A DNA stretch of 14,374 bases, from positions 1 through 14,374 of the forward strand of contig CADWAF010000299.1 of NCBI GenBank assembly GCA_902984215.1. The letters are read 5' to 3'. The notes under the pieces are model-generated. The model saw only the letters and a list, made by a program, of their open reading frames with translations, ran no database searches and was not told where the DNA came from. Positions within the stretch are counted from its first letter, which is position 1. Each line of letters starts with the position of its first letter. Positions 1 to 7,143 of the stretch are shown here, in pieces. Position numbers and translations under genes: made by a program. Source of the stretch: Willaertia magna (lineage: Eukaryota; Heterolobosea; Eutetramitea; Acrasida; Naegleriidae).

Positions 1-21
1 TTTATTATTAGATATTCACTA

Positions 22-2161
22 TTATAAATCTTCTACACAACCTTGTAAGTTTTCAAAACTACTTGAATCATTAACCACCATTTGTTTCTCAGCTAACTTT
101 CTATAAATTCCATCTTGAATGCCTATCAATTCTGAATGCGTTCCACATTCTTTAATTTCACCTTTAACCAACACATAAATAACATCACAATTCTGAACTG
201 TTGACAATCTATGAGCAATTGAAATGGATGTCCTTCCTTTCATTAACACTTCCAAAGCAGATTGAACAAGTGATTCAGATTCTGTATCTAATGCTGAAGT
301 TGCTTCGTCTAAAAGTAAAATCTTTGGATTTTGTAATAAGGCACGAGCTATAGCCACACGTTGTTTTTGACCTCCAGAAAGTGAAACACCCTTCTCTCCA
401 AGTAAAGTATTATATCCATTTGGAAGTTCCACAATAAAATTGTGACAATTAGCTGCTTTTGCAGCTTGTTCTATTTGTGCATCTGTGACATTCTCAATTC
501 CAACAGCATAAGCAATATTTTCTTTAATGGAACAAGCAAACAGCACCGGTTCTTGTGTAACAATACCAACTATTTAAATTCACAATTATTCATACCACTC
601 TATATTACAAAACAACTTACCATATTTGTGTAACCACTTTGAATCAATTTCCTTCATATCTACTCCATCAATAAATATGTTACCTTCTTCTGGATCATAA
701 AACCTCTCTAAAAGTCCTACAATAGTACTTTTACCAGAACCAGATGGACCTACCAAAGCAATAGATTGACCCTTTTCAATATTTAATGAAAAATCTTTCA
801 AAACATTTACATGAGGACGAGATGGATATGAAAATTTAACATTTTTAAATTCAATCTTTCCCACTTCATCACTCAAACTCTTTCCTCCCTTAAATGGAAT
901 GGCAGGTTTTCTCAAAAGAACTAACAAAAGAGTTCTTTGAGAGGCAATAGCCTTAGAAATGTCAGGCAGCAAAACAAAACCTTGCGCCATAGAAAAAATA
1001 CTATTGTCAATTTTAGTGGAGTTATTGAAGTTGACTGAACTGAACTGAACCGAGAGAACAGTACTTACGCAAAAATTAATAAACCAAATACTTTAACTAA
1101 ATCACCAACTGAAATTGTGCCATCTATTACTAAATTTCCTCTGTCATATTGAAATTTTTAATAAACGTAATTGTAAAGTATTGTGAAACTTACGCATACC
1201 AAAAAGCAAGAGAACTAGTTCCCCACATAATCAAATTTTCAGCTCCCATACTTATTCCTTGTGTTAATGCTTTAAACATTCCATAAATGTGTAACTTTTT
1301 TAAAATAAAAGCAAATCTTTCTTGTTCTTTCTCTTCACAACCCATACTTTTAACAGTTTTGAATGAGGAAACAACTTCATTGGCTTTGGAAGCACTTTTA
1401 GAAATGATATTTCCTGATTTAACAGTTAATATTTCAGTAAACTTTCCCATTGCACCTCCAATGATAAGCATGAGAGGGGTCGTTGAAATTGAAACAAGTG
1501 CCATTTGCCAACTGCTGACGAAAGCCAAAACGAGACCAATTATAATTGTTGTGATATGTTGCATTATTGTTGAAAATTTGATAGTCCAAGCTTCTTGAAC
1601 TTTCGTAATGTCTTCGCTTAATGGCAGAGTTAAAGCTCCTGTTTTCTTAATATCAAAGAAACCTACATCTTGACAGGTCACTTGATTGAAATAAAGTTGT
1701 CTCAATGCAATTCCAATTCTTTCATTGGCCCAACTCAGGAAGAATTGAGCAACAAAGCTAGACACCATACTTCCAATAGCAACATAAGTGAATTTCAAAG
1801 AAATATTAGAGATGGCAACTCTCATTACTTCCTTATCCGTTACTCCATTAACAGGCTGGAAAATATTAATTAAATCACCGAAAAGGAATTGAAAAATCAA
1901 GAAAATGACACCATTTCCCATAGAACCAATCATCCCTTTAATCATTTTGGAGAGATGGGTAAGGATTAATTGTTGACCTGACTTACCTAACAAAATTAAA
2001 AACCATGACCATCCAAAAGACTTGAAAATTATAAAGTGGTCATAGAAATGAATAGTTGGTTCTCTTTCGTCTTTAACTTCTTCTTCTTCTTCTTCTTTTT
2101 CTTGTTTAGCTTCTTTAGAAGGTTTCTGTGTAGATTCGTTTTGGTTGGGTGTTGGAGACAT
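22..2161 (-). CDS. ABCB-type (MDR/TAP-like) ABC half-transporter, five exons
   Basis: This is an ATP-driven membrane exporter subunit with one membrane domain followed by one nucleotide-binding domain. Exons are best joined as complement(22..569, 621..1000, 1069..1140, 1194..1935, 1987..2161), giving 638 residues. All four introns are GTAAGT...AG, and the joins restore family-typical sequence. The N-terminus (about residues 1-35) is charged, with a Glu run. Membrane segments begin near residue 50, and the intracellular coupling motif GFFD is present. The nucleotide-binding domain shows an A-loop Tyr (388), Walker [10 protein letters not shown] (414-422), Q-loop Gln (462), signature LSGGQ (520-524), Walker B ILLLDE (540-545) and H-loop His (576), so it looks catalytically complete. 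Full MDR proteins have two such halves. Here the ATG at 2161 and the stop at 22 bracket only one, so it should dimerise. The substrate cannot be read from sequence. An AATAAA-like signal lies at 1-6 on the minus strand. Confidence 0.93.
570..620 (-). other. intron 4 of the ABC transporter gene (51 nt)
   Basis: The donor is GTAAGT and the acceptor ends AATAG. Splicing rejoins the Q-loop region to read [13 protein letters not shown], the expected ABCB sequence. Unspliced, the reading frame runs into a stop. Confidence 0.9.
1001..1068 (-). other. intron 3 of the ABC transporter gene (68 nt)
   Basis: The donor is GTAAGT and the acceptor ends CAATAG. A split GC|T alanine codon is restored and the last membrane segment continues as LLIFAIFSMAQG. 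The intron contains a short TTCAG tandem repeat near its donor. Confidence 0.87.
1141..1193 (-). other. intron 2 of the ABC transporter gene (53 nt)
   Basis: The donor is GTAAGT and the acceptor ends TGACAG. It flanks a 72-nt exon (1069-1140) that encodes [19 protein letters not shown], a stretch typical of the loop and membrane segment before the ABCB nucleotide-binding domain. Confidence 0.9.
1936..1986 (-). other. in-frame intron 1 of the ABC transporter gene (51 nt)
   Basis: The donor is GTAAGT and the acceptor ends TTAAAG. The length is 17 codons without a stop, so naive translation keeps it as 17 extra residues ([17 protein letters not shown]) inside the first membrane helix. Removing it gives a continuous hydrophobic helix, [17 protein letters not shown], leading into FGDLINIF as in other ABCB proteins. 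The length equals that of intron 4. Confidence 0.82.
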
Positions 2162-2526
2162 TTTTTTTTGTAAAGAGTTAATTTCAAATCGTAGGTGGAA
2201 TTAAAAGAGATGAAACTAAATCAAAAAAGTTTGTGCTCCTCGGGTTAGGATTAGGATTTTTATAAAGTGTGGTGAATTAACGAAGTAACCGCTTACAAGA
2301 TATACAAATTTACGGACTTCTAACTTGGCGGCACAACTAAAATAAACCCAAATTTCGCCTACCTTAATAAAAATCTTTAACGAAATAGACCATGGTTGTT
2401 CAAAGATTTTAATTAACCTTATTTACAATAAAAAAATTAATACTTGAACATCTTCTTATTAAAAGTAACTACAAAAAAGCCTTTTAACACCAACAGCAAC
2501 AACTAAAAAGCATAAACGGTTGCATT
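2162..2526. other. intergenic region between two minus-strand genes
   Basis: This 365-bp stretch holds the 5' flank of the ABC transporter gene on the right-to-left strand and the 3' flank of the Zn2Cys6 gene. I see no RNA gene or coding region. A short TTAGGATTAGGATT run lies near 2245-2260. The ten bases GCACAACTAA at 2331-2340 match the 5S-derived fragment found at 12784-12825. AT-rich stretches that could serve as polyadenylation signals are present but not distinctive. Confidence 0.5.
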
Positions 2527-4089
2527 TCAGTAAATTTGCATTTCAACGAATGAAAATGCTTGTAAAAATTCTTCAATTGGCCTGAAAATTTCGTCATAAA
2601 AATAGTACTTTACAATTTTATATCTTGATTGCATCGAGTGATAAGCTCCCAATTCAATTTTTAGCATATCTATATAATTTGTTGAATTATTAACAAAAAT
2701 TCCTTGTTTAACTTTACTTAAATGATATTTAGCAGCTTGTGAAACATGTATTAGAACTTCCATAGGTGCCACAATAAACCTAGCATGACCAATCGCTTTC
2801 ACAATTCGTTTTGAATTAGATTCTAAAATATATTCAATCATTGGTGTCATTATTTCACATTTTGATGCAAGACCCACTGTAGTTCCACATTCTATCATTT
2901 CATACATAAAATTAAAAAGTTCAGATTTACCAAACGTCATTTCTTCAAATTGTTTACATTCAAAAAAGATTGTTTGTAAAAATGTATTTAATTCTAAACA
3001 ATTTTTAGAATCAATTAAATGTGGTTTTTCCAAAAGATGAAACATTGCCTCATTAACTGGAATGTTATTATCCTTAAAATAATAAGTAAATAAAGAAGGT
3101 ATTGTCTCTAAAAACCTATCAAAAGATAAAGGATATAATTTCTTTTCATCATTAACATTAAATATAGTACTTTCATATATATTAATCATCATAATCAATG
3201 TATCCTTAGTGGTATTCTTAAATGTTGATTGATTCAACCAATAATCTTTATAAAATAATAAAATTTGAAAATAAAATCTTGCAGTATCTAACCTTTCAAA
3301 CCAATGATCATAACAACATAAATTTGCATAACAAAGTGCAACATTAATACTTGAATAACTATCAAAAACTTTTGATAAATATTCTTTTGCTAATTTATAT
3401 GAAATTTCAGATTTTTCACAATTTCCTAACCGACATTCAGTAGTTGCCTTAATGGAATAGTACAATGCCGCTAATTCATTCATTTCATTATTATTATAAT
3501 AATGAATTGTAGTTGTTGTTGCCTTATTGTTATTATTATTTGATTGATAATGATGAAATAGGAATTTTTCAATTTCTTTTCTTAGGAATTTTTCAATTTC
3601 TTTTCTAGGAAGGGAACCATATCCATTAGCATAAAAATCTAATAGTTTTACATCTTCTTGTTTTAAACAACAACTTTGTTTTATTGATTTTGCTCTTCTT
3701 TTAAAGTTCATGTTATAATGACATGAAATTCCTCTTAATTTACATCCATGACAGGCAGGTTTTGTTCTGTCACATTTTCTATGTTGATTTCTACAGGCAT
3801 CACATGAAATGGGAGCATATTCAACGTTTTCTTCTTCTTTTTCTTTTTCTGATTGAACAATAGTAGTATTTAAGGATGGAGAACATAAAGTTTTATTTGT
3901 TGTTGTTGTTGGTAAATTAAAGTTTATTGTTGTTGTTGATAATGTTGTTGTTGTTGCCGATGTAGCTAATGCTGAAGGTAGTTGATTATTATTATTAGAT
4001 ATTAAATCATAATGATGATGATGATGAGAAAATAATAATGAATCAAATTCATCTTCTTCTTCCGCTTGCAAAAAGGCTTCTAGGTTCAT
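2527..4089 (-). CDS. Zn(II)2Cys6 binuclear-cluster protein, probable transcription factor
   Basis: This is a probable sequence-specific DNA-binding regulator of 520 residues without visible introns. The reading frame opens upstream with TTG, but the first ATG is at 4089, so that start is chosen. The N-terminus is acidic, then rich in His (five in a row), Asn and Thr. Six cysteines at about 96, 99, 106, 113, 116 and 123 have the spacing C-x2-C-x6-C-x6-C-x2-C-x6-C with Lys and Arg between them and a basic stretch (FKRRAK) after. This is the fungal-type Zn2Cys6 cluster that binds two zinc ions. The remaining roughly 370 residues are mostly helical-looking and could be a regulatory domain, but I recognise no named one. 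A 24-bp tandem duplication lies inside the gene. The stop is TGA, unlike its neighbours. Its target genes are unknown. Confidence 0.87.
   Translation of the reverse strand: MNLEAFLQAEEEDEFDSLLFSHHHHHYDLISNNNNQLPSALATSATTTTLSTTTINFNLPTTTTNKTLCSPSLNTTIVQSEKEKEEENVEYAPISCDACRNQHRKCDRTKPACHGCKLRGISCHYNMNFKRRAKSIKQSCCLKQEDVKLLDFYANGYGSLPRKEIEKFLRKEIEKFLFHHYQSNNNNNKATTTTIHYYNNNEMNELAALYYSIKATTECRLGNCEKSEISYKLAKEYLSKVFDSYSSINVALCYANLCCYDHWFERLDTARFYFQILLFYKDYWLNQSTFKNTTKDTLIMMINIYESTIFNVNDEKKLYPLSFDRFLETIPSLFTYYFKDNNIPVNEAMFHLLEKPHLIDSKNCLELNTFLQTIFFECKQFEEMTFGKSELFNFMYEMIECGTTVGLASKCEIMTPMIEYILESNSKRIVKAIGHARFIVAPMEVLIHVSQAAKYHLSKVKQGIFVNNSTNYIDMLKIELGAYHSMQSRYKIVKYYFYDEIFRPIEEFLQAFSFVEMQIY
3560..3607 (-). 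repeat. 24-bp in-frame tandem duplication in the Zn2Cys6 gene
   Basis: Two adjacent 24-bp copies (3560-3583 and 3584-3607) match at 23 of 24 bases and encode the eight residues RKEIEKFL twice in a row. The near identity suggests a recent slippage or duplication event. Confidence 0.9.
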
Positions 4090-4405
4090 TTTTTGGAATT
4101 TTGGAGCTAGCCTTAACTTAAACAATGTTATTTATTTTTTTTACAGATGTTTATTGCGGTTAGAGTTATAATGAGGATTCGCGGCCATTGTTACAAATGT
4201 AGGTTGTTAAACAATTAACATTCGCTTACCATATTTTTTGTACGCAATTACATTGCGCATTACGGCTTTTTTAATTAATTTTTCTGTTAGGAACAACTTC
4301 TATTGTAAAGTGGTGATTAAAAGAATATTTGTAAATTGTAATAAATAAATTTTATTGTTTTTTTATTTTTTACATTTGTGCAAATATATGTATATATATA
4401 TATAT
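4090..4405. other. 5' flank of the Zn2Cys6 gene, AT-rich, with TA repeat
   Basis: This is non-coding sequence between the Zn2Cys6 start and the rearranged 5S locus. It ends in a TA dinucleotide run at 4391-4406 that abuts the inverted 5S tail. No coding sequence or tRNA is seen. Confidence 0.5.
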
Positions 4406-4406
4406 A
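4391..4406. repeat. (TA)8 microsatellite
   Basis: Eight TA units directly adjoin the inverted 3' part of the 5S rRNA gene. Such a tract is breakage- and slippage-prone and marks one edge of the rearrangement. Confidence 0.9.
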
Positions 4407-4436
4407 GACTTCTCGGGAACCTGTAGTGCTGTAGAT
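4406..4436 (+). pseudogene. inverted 3' end of the 5S rRNA gene
   Basis: On the plus strand this reads AGACTTCTCGGGAACC followed by TGTAGTGCTGTAGAT and a run of six T (4436-4441), which is the 3' strand of 5S helix I plus a polymerase III terminator. Its last bases would pair with the 5' end of the body at 4531-4539 with a single mismatch and one wobble. The segment is bounded by the short inverted repeat AGACTT (4406-4411) and AAGTCT (4447-4452), so flipping that interval accounts for the whole structure. Confidence 0.82.
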
Positions 4437-4446
4437 TTTTTATGTA

Positions 4447-4539
4447 AAGTCTCCCATCTCAGTACTAATGTAGCCCTATTGTGCTTAACTTCTCAAATCG
4501 GACGGGGTGAGGCGCTTTCACAGTGGTATGGCCGAAGAT
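4447..4539 (-). rRNA. 5S rRNA gene body, lacking its 3' end in correct orientation
   Basis: Read on the minus strand, this 93-nt stretch matches eukaryotic 5S rRNA from its 5' end through the GGGAGAC element. Landmarks include GGCCATACC (4525-4533), a box-A-like AGTTAAGCAC block (4473-4490) and a box-C-like TTAGTACTGAGATGGGAGAC (4449-4468), so the internal RNA polymerase III promoter is largely present. The last 25 or so bases that should follow are absent in this orientation. They lie immediately beyond, on the opposite strand (4412-4436). The two parts add up to 118 nt, close to the usual 5S length of about 120. As arranged, helix I between the 5' and 3' ends cannot form and the terminator T-run is reversed, so this copy is probably not a working 5S gene. 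Confidence 0.85.
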
Positions 4540-4691
4540 ATTCGTTATAAAATTGTATTAAATTTAAGTAACAAATTATCGATTGTTAGACTACTTCTTC
4601 ATTTGATGTTGGTAACCTTGATTGGTCGGTGTACAAAGTTTTTTACAAAATTCGTGGTAAAAAAGACACAAAAAAATAGCTCAAAATAACA

Positions 4692-4898
4692 ATGTCAGCA
4701 AACGGAGTTTGGTTCGAAATGAATGATCCACATTTAAAACAAAAATATTATTTAAATAGTGTCACTAAAGAAACAACATGGATTTTACCAAGTGATGTCA
4801 TTGCCGTTCCAATGCCACAACAAGAAGAAGAAAATGGAAGAAATTTACACAAAAATAGTGAAAGAAATTCACCAAAATCTTGTTGTGAAATTCAATAA
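4692..4898 (+). CDS. miniature WW-domain protein with C-terminal CaaX-like box
   Basis: This small protein of 68 residues probably binds proline-rich partners and may be membrane-tethered by prenylation. One WW domain fills the first half: Trp7, the Tyr19-Tyr20 pair, Asn22, Thr28-Thr29-Trp30 and Pro33, with normal WW spacing. After a short acidic and polar linker the chain ends Cys-Cys-Glu-Ile-Gln. The last four residues fit a CaaX box with Gln at X (a farnesylation-type ending), and the preceding Cys could be acylated. The ATG at 4692 follows an in-frame-independent stop (4687-4689) and an AT-rich leader. I see no catalytic domain. Whether an upstream exon exists cannot be excluded, but the WW domain is complete from this ATG. 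The gene is co-directional with the barstar-like gene 97 bp downstream. Confidence 0.78.
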   Translation: MSANGVWFEMNDPHLKQKYYLNSVTKETTWILPSDVIAVPMPQQEEENGRNLHKNSERNSPKSCCEIQ

Positions 4899-4995
4899 TT
4901 TTTTTTCATAAACGTTCGTTTTACAATTATTTTTGTTACACCACTTTCTTTAAACTTTGATTACAATTAATTACAAAAGTGTCATTTCAAAAAAA

Positions 4996-5463
4996 ATGTC
5001 ATCCTTTGAAAACTTAATTCAACAAATTACATCCAATCAAGAAGATGAAATTATCTACTTGGATAGAAATAAATTAGTTGAAATGGAAGAAGAATGCAAT
5101 AAAAATGGTTCAAATTTAATTAATAATAACAATACTATCATTGTAAATGTTAGAGGAAAGAAATTAAATAATTCACAAGATTTATTTAACGTATTTAATA
5201 AAGAATTACAATTTTTAGATTATTTTGGAAATAATTGGGACGCTTTATTAGACGTATTAAGAGATTATCCTGGACAAGCTAAAAATAATAGACAACAAAT
5301 AAATACAATTATTATAAATAATATTAATTTAATGGAAAGTAAACTTGCAACTTACTTTAAAGTTATTAAAATTGCTAAACAAGAAAGTAATGGATGTAGA
5401 ATTTTAATTGTTGCTGCAACTGCAGATAAGAATGAAATTGTAAAAAACTTTGTAATGAAATAA
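4996..5463 (+). CDS. barstar-family protein (ribonuclease-inhibitor fold)
   Basis: This 155-residue protein has a barstar-like domain over roughly residues 47-155. The key block is Y76-F-G-N-N-W-D82-A-L-L-D86-V-L. It aligns with the barstar helix-2 motif YYGENLDALWDCL, keeping the Tyr and the two Asp positions that contact barnase in the bacterial protein, while the barstar Trp38 position is Leu. It is preceded by a beta strand plus turn (IIVNVRGKKLNNSQDLF) as in barstar and followed by further strands (INTIIINNI, CRILIVAA). In bacteria the family inhibits secreted ribonucleases. In this eukaryote the partner is unknown, and no ribonuclease partner gene is seen nearby. The frame is open upstream from a TTG at 4957, but the first ATG is 4996. 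The gene ends 44 bp from the convergent thiolase gene. It may derive from horizontal transfer, yet its AT-rich, Asn-rich composition resembles its neighbours, so it is well adapted. Confidence 0.75.
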   Translation: MSSFENLIQQITSNQEDEIIYLDRNKLVEMEEECNKNGSNLINNNNTIIVNVRGKKLNNSQDLFNVFNKELQFLDYFGNNWDALLDVLRDYPGQAKNNRQQINTIIINNINLMESKLATYFKVIKIAKQESNGCRILIVAATADKNEIVKNFVMK

Positions 5464-5507
5464 CTTTAAAAAAAAATTTTGTAATTAAAAAAAATAAAAA
5501 AATTTAT

Positions 5508-6743
5508 TTAAAGATTTTTGAAAATGGAAACAACAGATGTCTTATCATTACCTCCCATATTTGCAGTAACACCAATCTCAATATCTCTTTGTAATTGATA
5601 ATTACCAGCTTGTTTCTTCATTTGTTTATAAACTTCATTAATTTGTTTAATACCAGTTGCTCCAACAGGATGTCCAAATGCAATTAAACCTCCTCCTGTA
5701 TTAACCATTGGATTTTCAAGATGTAAGAAAGCACCTTCACCTGGTTTAGAGAAACCTAAGGCTTCATTCATACCAACTTCTGCAACTGCAAAACAATCAT
5801 GAACTTCTGCAACTCCAACTTCTTTTGGATTAACTCCAGCCTTTTCAAAAGCTCTCTTAGCTGCTGCTCTAGTTGTTAATAAATCACTATAGGTAAGCGC
5901 ATCATCATGGAATAAATTACCTATTGCAACTTCTGAACTTAAAACTTCTAATACTTGACTCTTTGGTAAACCTAATTTCTTTAAACCTTCTTCAGAGATA
6001 ACTAAACATCCTGCACCACCATCGGAAACTTGACTACATTCACACATTCTTAAATAATTCTTAAGTTCTTCATTACCTAAGAAGAAAGGAGATTCTTCAA
6101 TACCCTTTTCATCTAACTTAACATGATGCATTTGACTTAATGGATTCTTATTAGCACCACTATATGACTTTAAAGCAATCTTAGCAACATCATCGGAATT
6201 AACTAATCCTTTATATTTCTCTAAATAATGTTTCTTTCTATTAGCATACAAGGCTGGAAAAGTAAATTCATCCATTGATCTTTGTCTATTAAAATCTGCT
6301 GCTTTAGCAAGATGAGAAGCACCTTCTCTTGCTGAAACTGTATTCTGTTCTTCTGCACCAACAACTAATACAACATCATTACCAGCTAATATACTTTCTA
6401 CTGCAGAGTTAAATGCAACACCACCTGATGCGCAAGCTGCTTCTACTCTATAAGATGGTTTATATAGTAAGCCTTCATCTGCTTCTGAAACTCCAGCCCC
6501 GATATGACCTTGATTAGAGAAACATTCACCGGCAAAATTTCCAACATAAACTTTATCAACTAATTTACCTGGACAGTTAGTTAGTTTTAATGTTTCTTTA
6601 ATGGATTGCATTAGATAATGTTTTAAATCTGGATTTGTTTGTTTTCCAAAAAGTGGATGTTTCTTGTGAATAAAGTCTGGATGACCCTTTCCAATGAATT
6701 TAGATGTCCATCCACCAATAACGTAAACTTTTCTTGCACTCAT
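5508..6743 (-). CDS. SCP2-type thiolase (acyl-CoA acetyltransferase family)
   Basis: This is a thiolase-fold enzyme of 411 residues that would make or cleave beta-ketoacyl-CoA in lipid or ketone metabolism. The nucleophile Cys104 sits in EAACASGG. The second site is HDCF (His315, Cys317), the arrangement typical of SCP2-thiolases, which carry the second catalytic Cys here rather than near the C-terminus. The third is GHPVGATG (His358). The C-terminal NMGGND lacks the Cys of classical thiolases, as expected for this subfamily. No sterol-carrier domain follows, so it is a stand-alone thiolase like the SCP2-thiolase-like proteins of protists. I see no clear peroxisomal signal: the C-terminus is KNL, and no PTS2 pattern is visible. 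Location is therefore open. There are no introns. An AATAAA-like signal overlaps the stop on the minus strand (5503-5508). Confidence 0.9.
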   Translation of the reverse strand: MSARKVYVIGGWTSKFIGKGHPDFIHKKHPLFGKQTNPDLKHYLMQSIKETLKLTNCPGKLVDKVYVGNFAGECFSNQGHIGAGVSEADEGLLYKPSYRVEAACASGGVAFNSAVESILAGNDVVLVVGAEEQNTVSAREGASHLAKAADFNRQRSMDEFTFPALYANRKKHYLEKYKGLVNSDDVAKIALKSYSGANKNPLSQMHHVKLDEKGIEESPFFLGNEELKNYLRMCECSQVSDGGAGCLVISEEGLKKLGLPKSQVLEVLSSEVAIGNLFHDDALTYSDLLTTRAAAKRAFEKAGVNPKEVGVAEVHDCFAVAEVGMNEALGFSKPGEGAFLHLENPMVNTGGGLIAFGHPVGATGIKQINEVYKQMKKQAGNYQLQRDIEIGVTANMGGNDKTSVVSIFKNL

Positions 6744-7143
6744 GTTTTTAGGTTAGTAGGTTTTTTGTTGTTGAGCTATTTTTTTGAATAAGGATGAATG
6801 CAAAAGCTGTTTTGTAAAAATGAGCGAAGCAAAAAAAAAAAACGCGAGATCTATTCATTACAAAAGCGAAAAAACTTTCCATCCTATTGGGTAACGGCTC
6901 ATTATTACAATAAAATTTGTGCCCCTATGCCAAATGAAGCCTCAACGCAAGTCCTTATAAGCAAAATTAGCAAAAATTAATGCATGTCTGCACTAAATTA
7001 AAACCGTCCTCCATTGTATAAAATCATTACAATAAAAATTTAAATATTTTGTATCACAATTTTGCATAAATTATTATTACTATTATGAACAATATTTAAA
7101 TGCAGGGTTATATAAATTATTTATTAAAAAAATTATAATTTAG
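6744..7143. other. intergenic region upstream of the thiolase and downstream of MED23
   Basis: These 400 bp separate two minus-strand genes. An AATAAA on the minus strand at 7120-7125, 18 nt past the MED23 stop, is a reasonable polyadenylation signal. An A10+ tract lies near 6831-6841 and the string TTACAATAAAA occurs near 6906 and 7028. No RNA gene is recognised. Confidence 0.5.

Noticed and set aside
2245..2262. TTAGGATTAGGATT as a telomere-like repeat
   Set aside because: There are only two imperfect units, flanked by ordinary genes on both sides.
4406..4540. Retrotransposition with twin priming as the cause of the 5S inversion
   Set aside because: Twin priming puts the inverted 5' part upstream of the forward 3' part. 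Here the order is the reverse, so a local inversion between AGACTT and AAGTCT fits better.
4507..4689. Open frame on the plus strand with an internal ATG at 4529
   Set aside because: It runs antisense through the 5' end of the 5S rRNA gene, opens at a GTG, has no domain and stops just before the WW gene. Its start is explained by 5S sequence.
4692..5463. WW and barstar-like genes as an operon or toxin-antitoxin pair
   Set aside because: The WW protein has no ribonuclease or toxin features, each gene has its own leader, and the genome looks eukaryotic.
6798..6980. Short open frame in the gap upstream of the thiolase
   Set aside because: The composition is that of A-rich non-coding DNA and there is no recognisable domain.
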